Assembly: GCA_905235775.1 (NCBI GenBank)
Contig: CAJOMY010000059.1
Location: forward strand, 1 to 9,661
DNA from: an uncultured Bacteroidales bacterium
Lineage (GTDB): Bacteria > Bacteroidota > Bacteroidia > Bacteroidales > UBA932
Direction: 5' to 3'
Length of the DNA: 9,661 bases
The position numbers and the translations under genes are program-made. The notes under the pieces were generated by a model. That model saw only the letters and a list, made by a program, of their open reading frames with translations. It searched no databases and had not been told where the DNA came from. This document shows positions 6,916 through 9,661 of the stretch, in pieces. The number at the start of each line of letters is the position of its first letter. The first letter of the stretch is position 1.

Positions 6916-6970
6916 AAAACGGCGCCGACCCCACTTTCAACCCCCGGGTCGGCACCGTTTTTAGCTTTTT
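6916..6970 (+). terminator. Intrinsic terminator after the transporter-kinase-FKBP operon
   Basis: The arms 6916-6931 (AAAACGGCGCCGACCC) and 6946-6961 (GGGTCGGCACCGTTTT) pair over 16 bp with a single C/A mismatch. They enclose a 14-nt loop and are followed by a T-rich run (TTTTTAG then TTTTTT, to 6971). This is the form expected of a strong rho-independent terminator for the plus-strand genes upstream. On the minus strand the same hairpin ends in TTTT followed by GGGGC, so it may also act weakly in that direction, behind the convergent gene that ends at 7126. Confidence 0.8.
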
Positions 6971-6982
6971 TGGCACCGACAT

Positions 6983-6998
6983 TCCCGCCCGCGCGGGA
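6983..6998. repeat. GC-only palindrome TCCCGC-4 nt-GCGGGA
   Basis: A perfect 6-bp inverted repeat (6983-6988 and 6993-6998) contains the self-complementary core CCCGCGCGGG at 6988-6997. With the flanking ACATTCCCGCC it resembles the second of the two short palindrome types that accompany the ATTCCGGG type in dispersed intergenic repeats. Copy number in this genome is unknown. Confidence 0.45.
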
Positions 6999-7025
6999 GC
7001 GGCCGTCCGTCTTCGGAGCCGGGAA

Positions 7026-7086
7026 AAGCGGCAGGGTGGGGACGGACAAGCATTTTGTTGCTTGGACGGCACCAGCCCTGCCGCTT
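7026..7086 (-). terminator. Large hairpin downstream of the acidic-tail gene, possible minus-strand terminator
   Basis: The outer arms AAGCGGCAGGG (7026-7036) and CCCTGCCGCTT (7076-7086) are perfectly complementary over 11 bp. A second, inner stem CAAGCA (7047-7052) and TGCTTG (7059-7064) closes a 6-nt loop. Read on the minus strand, the structure lies about 40 nt past the stop of the gene ending at 7126 and continues into CTTTTCCC, a short T-tract. A terminator for that gene is the simplest reading, but the nested structure could also be a processed RNA end or part of a repeat. Confidence 0.45.
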
Positions 7087-7125
7087 CCGGCGGATGGGGC
7101 TCCGGGAGCGCTGGGGCTTTCTTCG

Positions 7126-7671
7126 TTATTCGTTCTCGTCGTAGAGGATTTCCTCTTCGTCCTTGTCATCCTCTTCTTCGTCCTCGTCATCCTCGTCGTC
7201 GAAGTCCTCGTCATCATCTTCTCCGCGGGCTTCGCCCGGCAGATGCCGGTGCTCGTCGGGCAGGTCTTCGAAAGCGACATATCCGTTCTCGAATTCGGCC
7301 GGAAGGGGTCCCTTGGTCTCGACGATGCGGGGCGTGGCCGTAAGCTCGGAGGTCTCGCCCTCGAGGGTGATGATCACGTTTTTCTTGGAAGCGATGTCAT
7401 AGAAATATACGAAACTGGCGATCCCTGCCTTGACGGTGTCGGCGACGGTGACATTGTCCACAGCGCCGAAGCCGATGTCCATCAGCGCATAGCGGGCGGC
7501 CACGCCGCCGTCCGCATCCAGTGCCTTGAACAGGATAGGCTGGTCCATCGGGAACTCGAGATCCGCGCGGAGCTGCTTGTGGAACGTGTACAGCGAGTTC
7601 TCGCCGTTCACGACGTAAACCCGGTAAAAACCTTTGATACCGGCCAGGGTCACTCTGTATCTGTAATTCAT
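7126..7671 (-). CDS. pRiA4b ORF-3 / IS1096-passenger-like protein with acidic tail
   Basis: This 181-residue protein begins MNYRYRVTLAGIKGFYRVYVV, has a TVADTVKAGIASFVYFYD stretch (75-92), and carries a VIITLE strand and a PRIVETKGPLP segment (114-124). That order resembles the pRiA4b ORF-3-like (IS1096 passenger TnpR-like) family, which Bacteroidota often encode as stand-alone genes with no transposon. The match is by pattern only and diverged, so the name is tentative; biochemical role is unknown. Residues 151-181 are extraordinarily acidic: 25 of 31 are Asp or Glu (coding 7129-7221). The ATG at 7669-7671 is chosen because the family-like region starts there and extension upstream would enter the divergent yigZ gene. 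The weak box TATCTTCG (complement of 7676-7683) could serve as its -7 element. No transposase or terminal repeat is nearby, so the gene itself is not evidence of a mobile element. Confidence 0.7.
   Translation of the reverse strand: MNYRYRVTLAGIKGFYRVYVVNGENSLYTFHKQLRADLEFPMDQPILFKALDADGGVAARYALMDIGFGAVDNVTVADTVKAGIASFVYFYDIASKKNVIITLEGETSELTATPRIVETKGPLPAEFENGYVAFEDLPDEHRHLPGEARGEDDDEDFDDEDDEDEEEDDKDEEEILYDENE
7129..7221 (-). repeat. Low-complexity GAN-codon tract encoding the acidic tail
   Basis: These 93 nt are built almost wholly from GAC, GAG, GAT and GAA codons on the minus strand, seen as GTC/CTC/ATC/TTC runs on the plus strand. They encode the 31-residue Asp/Glu-rich tail. Such near-repeats are prone to slippage, so tail length may differ between strains. 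Confidence 0.7.
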
Positions 7672-7703
7672 ATTGCGAAGATACGAATTATTCACTAATT
7701 TTG
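7672..7703 (+). promoter_or_regulatory. Putative yigZ promoter (ATTG - 20 bp - TAATTTTG)
   Basis: TAATTTTG at 7696-7703 is an exact TAnnTTTG -7 element, and ATTG at 7672-7675 lies 20 bp upstream, the standard spacing for a -33 TTTG with one mismatch. Only 8 nt separate the box from the ATG at 7712, so transcription would begin about 4-5 nt before the start codon. Confidence 0.65.
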
Positions 7704-7711
7704 ATTCTCCA

Positions 7712-8308
7712 ATGACGGCAAAAGACACATATAAAAGCATCGGAGGACCGGGGGAAGGGCTTTTCAAGGATAACGGGAGCCGCTTCATCGCCCGTGCCTA
7801 TCCGGTCGAGAGCGAAGCCGAGGTCAAGGAAATCGTCGCCGCGATCAAGAAGGAGTACCATGACGCGCGCCACCATTGTTTCGCCTACCGGCTGGGCCAG
7901 GACGGCGGGACCTGGCGGGCCAATGACGACGGGGAGCCTTCCGGGTCGGCCGGACGGCCCATCCTGGGCCAGATCGATTCCGCCGGCCTGAGCGACGTCC
8001 TCGTGGTCGTGATCCGCTATTTCGGCGGCATCAAGCTCGGCATCCCCGGACTCATCCGGGCCTACAAGACTTCGGCGGCGGATGCACTGGCGGCCGCGCA
8101 GGTCGTGGAGAAGGTGGCCGGTCGCTGGTACAGCCTGCACTTTCCGTACGGGGATTTGCCCGCCGTGATGAAACTTGTCAAGGACCTGGACCTGCCGCAG
8201 CGGGGCCAGTCTTTCCTGGCGGACTGTACGCTCGACGTCCGCGTGCGCAACTCGCTCGAGCGCGACTTTTTGGAAAGGATGGAAAAATTAGGTATCTTTA
8301 CAGGCTAA
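7712..8308 (+). CDS. yigZ: YigZ / IMPACT family (UPF0029) protein
   Basis: This 198-residue cytoplasmic protein has the hallmark DDGEPSGSAGRPIL (72-85) and VIRYFGGIKLGIPGLIRAY (100-118) segments of the YigZ/IMPACT family, preceded by HHCFAYRLG (54-62). An IMPACT-type N-terminal domain (about 15-125) is followed by a DUF1949-like C-terminal domain (about 135-195). The molecular role of bacterial members is not settled. The eukaryotic relative IMPACT/Yih1 modulates GCN2-dependent translational control, which should not be transferred here. The ATG at 7712 gives the usual family length; the open frame upstream to 7673 would cross the promoter. It is divergent from the acidic-tail gene across 40 bp, and its last codons contain the -33 element of serC. 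Confidence 0.92.
   Translation: MTAKDTYKSIGGPGEGLFKDNGSRFIARAYPVESEAEVKEIVAAIKKEYHDARHHCFAYRLGQDGGTWRANDDGEPSGSAGRPILGQIDSAGLSDVLVVVIRYFGGIKLGIPGLIRAYKTSAADALAAAQVVEKVAGRWYSLHFPYGDLPAVMKLVKDLDLPQRGQSFLADCTLDVRVRNSLERDFLERMEKLGIFTG
8269..8300 (+). promoter_or_regulatory. Putative serC promoter inside the 3' end of yigZ
   Basis: TTTG at 8269-8272 and TATCTTTA at 8293-8300 are separated by 20 bp, the Bacteroidota -33/-7 arrangement with one mismatch (final A for G) in the -7 box. Transcription would begin near 8304-8305, giving a leader of about 25 nt to the ATG at 8330. Both elements lie within the yigZ coding sequence, so serC-serA can be expressed independently of it. Confidence 0.6.
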
Positions 8309-8329
8309 TTACTACAACAAAAGCAGAAA

Positions 8330-9403
8330 ATGGGCAAAAAACATGTCTTCAATGCCGGGCCTTGCCTGCTCCCGCAGGTGGCCATCGACAACACCATCGA
8401 AGCCCTCAGGGACTTCAAGGGAACCGGTGTATCCCTGATTTCCATTTCCCACCGTACCAAGGGCTGGGATGAAGTGATGGACGAGTGCCGCGCGCTCTGG
8501 AAGGAGATCCTCGGCATCCCCGAAGGCTACGAAGTCGTCTTCCTGGGCGGCGGCGCCAGCCTCGGGTTCCTCTATGTGGCCATGAACTACCTGGAAAACA
8601 AAGCCGGCTACCTCGAGACCGGCGTGTGGGCCAAGAAGGCCCTCAAGGAGGCCCAGGGTATCGGCAACGCCGTCGCCGTGGCCAGCTCCGCCGACAAGAA
8701 CTATTCCTACATTCCGAAGGGATACGAGATCCCCACGGATCTGGATTATTTCCATATCACCACCAACAACACCATCTACGGCACCGAAATCCGCACGGAC
8801 ATCGACTGCCCCGTTCCCCTGATTGCGGACATGTCTTCCGACATCCTGAGCCGCCGCGTGGACGTGAGCAAATACGCGCTGATCTACGGCGGCGCACAGA
8901 AGAACGCCGGCCCCGCCGGTGTGGCTTTCGCCATCATCCGGAAGGACAGCCTGGGAGGCGTGAGCCGCCATCTTCCCACGATGCTCGACTACCGCACGCA
9001 CATCGACAAGCTCTCGATGTTCAACACCCCGCCGGTCTTCGCCATCTACGTGATGAACGAGACGCTGAAGTGGCTCAAGGGTATCGGCGGCATCGACGCC
9101 ATTCACGCGCTCGACGTCAAGAAGGCCGAGACGCTCTATGCCGAGATCGACCGCAACGGCCTCTTCACCGGTACTGCCGCGAAGGAGGACCGCTCCATCA
9201 TGAATGTCTGCTTCGTGATGTCCCCGGGCCACGAAGACCTCCAGGACGAATTCATGAAGTTCGCCACCGAGCGTGACATCGTGGGCATCAAGGGCCACCG
9301 CAGTGTCGGCGGTTTCCGCGCTTCCCTGTACAACGCCAGCACGCAGGAGGATGTCGACGCCCTCGTGGCCGTCATGCAGGAATTTGAAAAGATCCGCGGA
9401 TAG
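8330..9403 (+). CDS. serC: Phosphoserine aminotransferase
   Basis: This 357-residue PLP enzyme converts 3-phosphohydroxypyruvate and glutamate to O-phosphoserine and 2-oxoglutarate, the second step of serine synthesis; it may also act in the pyridoxal-phosphate pathway. Family landmarks run in order: FNAGPCLLP at the N-terminus, ISHRTK (His41-Arg42, substrate phosphate binding), FLGGGASLGF (71-80), Trp100 that stacks on the cofactor, and TTNNTIYGTE (144-153). These are followed by Asp167 in ADMSSD, and GGAQKNAGPAG with the Schiff-base Lys191. Length is typical. The ATG at 8330 follows an A-rich leader (ACAACAAAAGCAGAAA) with no Shine-Dalgarno, as usual in Bacteroidota. The serA gene follows after 4 nt, so the two steps from 3-phosphoglycerate to phosphoserine are encoded together. 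Confidence 0.97.
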   Translation: MGKKHVFNAGPCLLPQVAIDNTIEALRDFKGTGVSLISISHRTKGWDEVMDECRALWKEILGIPEGYEVVFLGGGASLGFLYVAMNYLENKAGYLETGVWAKKALKEAQGIGNAVAVASSADKNYSYIPKGYEIPTDLDYFHITTNNTIYGTEIRTDIDCPVPLIADMSSDILSRRVDVSKYALIYGGAQKNAGPAGVAFAIIRKDSLGGVSRHLPTMLDYRTHIDKLSMFNTPPVFAIYVMNETLKWLKGIGGIDAIHALDVKKAETLYAEIDRNGLFTGTAAKEDRSIMNVCFVMSPGHEDLQDEFMKFATERDIVGIKGHRSVGGFRASLYNASTQEDVDALVAVMQEFEKIRG

Positions 9404-9407
9404 CCCT

Positions 9408-9661
9408 ATGAAAGTTCTCGTCGCCACCCAGAAGCCTTTCGCGGCCGCAGCGGTCGCAGGCATCCGCCAGATTGTCGAGGAAGCGGGCTACGAGCTCGCC
9501 CTGCTCGAAAAATATGCCGACCAGGCCGACCTGGTCAAGGCCGTCGCCGACGCCGACGCGCTGATCGTCCGTTCGGACAAGGTCACCGCCGAAGTGGTCG
9601 CCGCCGCGCCGAAACTCAAGATCGTCGTGCGCGCAGGCGCCGGCTTCGACAACCTCGACCT
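9408..9661 (+). CDS. serA: D-3-phosphoglycerate dehydrogenase, N-terminal part (3' truncated by window edge)
   Basis: The ATG at 9408-9410 opens a frame to the right edge, giving 84 complete codons and the first two bases of a Leu codon. The protein starts MKVLVATQKPFAAAAVAGI and contains ALIVRSDKVT (51-60) and KIVVRAGAGFDNLDL (71-85). This is the catalytic-domain N-terminus of the D-isomer-specific 2-hydroxyacid dehydrogenases, with the RAGAGFDN substrate-binding loop typical of SerA. SerA oxidises 3-phosphoglycerate to 3-phosphohydroxypyruvate with NAD+, feeding the SerC reaction. The NAD-binding domain and catalytic His/Glu lie beyond the window, so a related dehydrogenase is formally possible. 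The position 4 nt after serC makes SerA by far the best reading and suggests translational coupling. Confidence 0.9.
   Translation, partial: MKVLVATQKPFAAAAVAGIRQIVEEAGYELALLEKYADQADLVKAVADADALIVRSDKVTAEVVAAAPKLKIVVRAGAGFDNLD

Noticed and set aside
6831..7280. Minus-strand frame through the intergenic palindromes, containing peptide-like text such as KIPGQARND
   Set aside because: Such peptides are typical false translations of dispersed intergenic palindromes; the frame overlaps the FKBP 3' end and the acidic-tail gene in another frame.
7126..7671. Evidence for an insertion sequence, because the family name of this gene mentions an IS1096 passenger protein
   Set aside because: No transposase, terminal inverted repeats or target duplication is visible, and stand-alone members are common in Bacteroidota.
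8312..9463. 383-codon minus-strand open frame opposite serC
   Set aside because: It is a shadow of serC; the plus strand carries all phosphoserine aminotransferase motifs, and the antisense product has no family signature.
1..9661. CRISPR array, tRNA or rRNA genes, phage or defence system
   Set aside because: No regularly spaced repeats, tRNA-like cloverleaf, rRNA signature, integrase, nuclease-helicase or toxin-antitoxin pair was seen on either strand. Nearly all of the window is accounted for by metabolic genes.

Overview
The window looks like a chromosomal segment of a GC-rich member of the Bacteroidales (Bacteroidota). Three things point there. The promoter-like elements follow the Bacteroidota pattern TAnnTTTG, with TTTG/TTG about 20 bp upstream where present. 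The starts lack Shine-Dalgarno sequences and instead follow A-rich leaders. The gene set is also typical: paired deoxynucleoside kinases, an FHS-type sugar transporter beside a ROK kinase, an FKBP lipoprotein, and serC-serA. Composition is clearly GC-rich, so a Rikenellaceae/Alistipes-like or uncultured gut lineage is more plausible than Bacteroides itself, but genus cannot be settled from this sequence.

Layout. (1) 1-1721, plus strand: C-terminal part of a large alpha-2-macroglobulin-family protein with an intact CVEQ thioester, cut by the left edge. (2) 1722-2420, minus strand: a glyoxalase II-like metallo-beta-lactamase-fold hydrolase whose stop codon directly abuts that of the macroglobulin gene. 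(3) 2491-3776, plus strand: two tandem paralogous deoxynucleoside kinases of the purine-salvage type, about 61% identical by hand count. The first is divergent from the hydrolase across a 70-bp AT-rich spacer carrying a mirrored pair of TAAATTTG elements. (4) 3814-6858, plus strand: an MFS sugar transporter, a ROK sugar kinase and an FKBP-type prolyl isomerase lipoprotein, closely spaced and ending at a strong intrinsic terminator (about 6916-6970). (5) 6859-7125: a noncoding convergent region full of palindromes. (6) 7126-7671, minus strand: a small protein resembling the pRiA4b ORF-3/IS1096-passenger family with a very acidic tail. (7) 7712-8308, plus strand: a YigZ/IMPACT-family protein. 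(8) 8330-9661, plus strand: serC followed after 4 nt by serA, which runs off the right edge.

Functionally this is mostly metabolic housekeeping: purine deoxynucleoside salvage, uptake and phosphorylation of a sugar, envelope protein folding, and entry into serine synthesis from 3-phosphoglycerate. I find no phage, transposase, CRISPR, tRNA or rRNA, and no convincing novel multi-gene system. The points most worth checking are the Gln/Glu difference at the presumed nucleobase-contacting position of the two kinases, the symmetric divergent promoter, the near-leaderless yigZ start, and the palindrome-rich intergenic segment.
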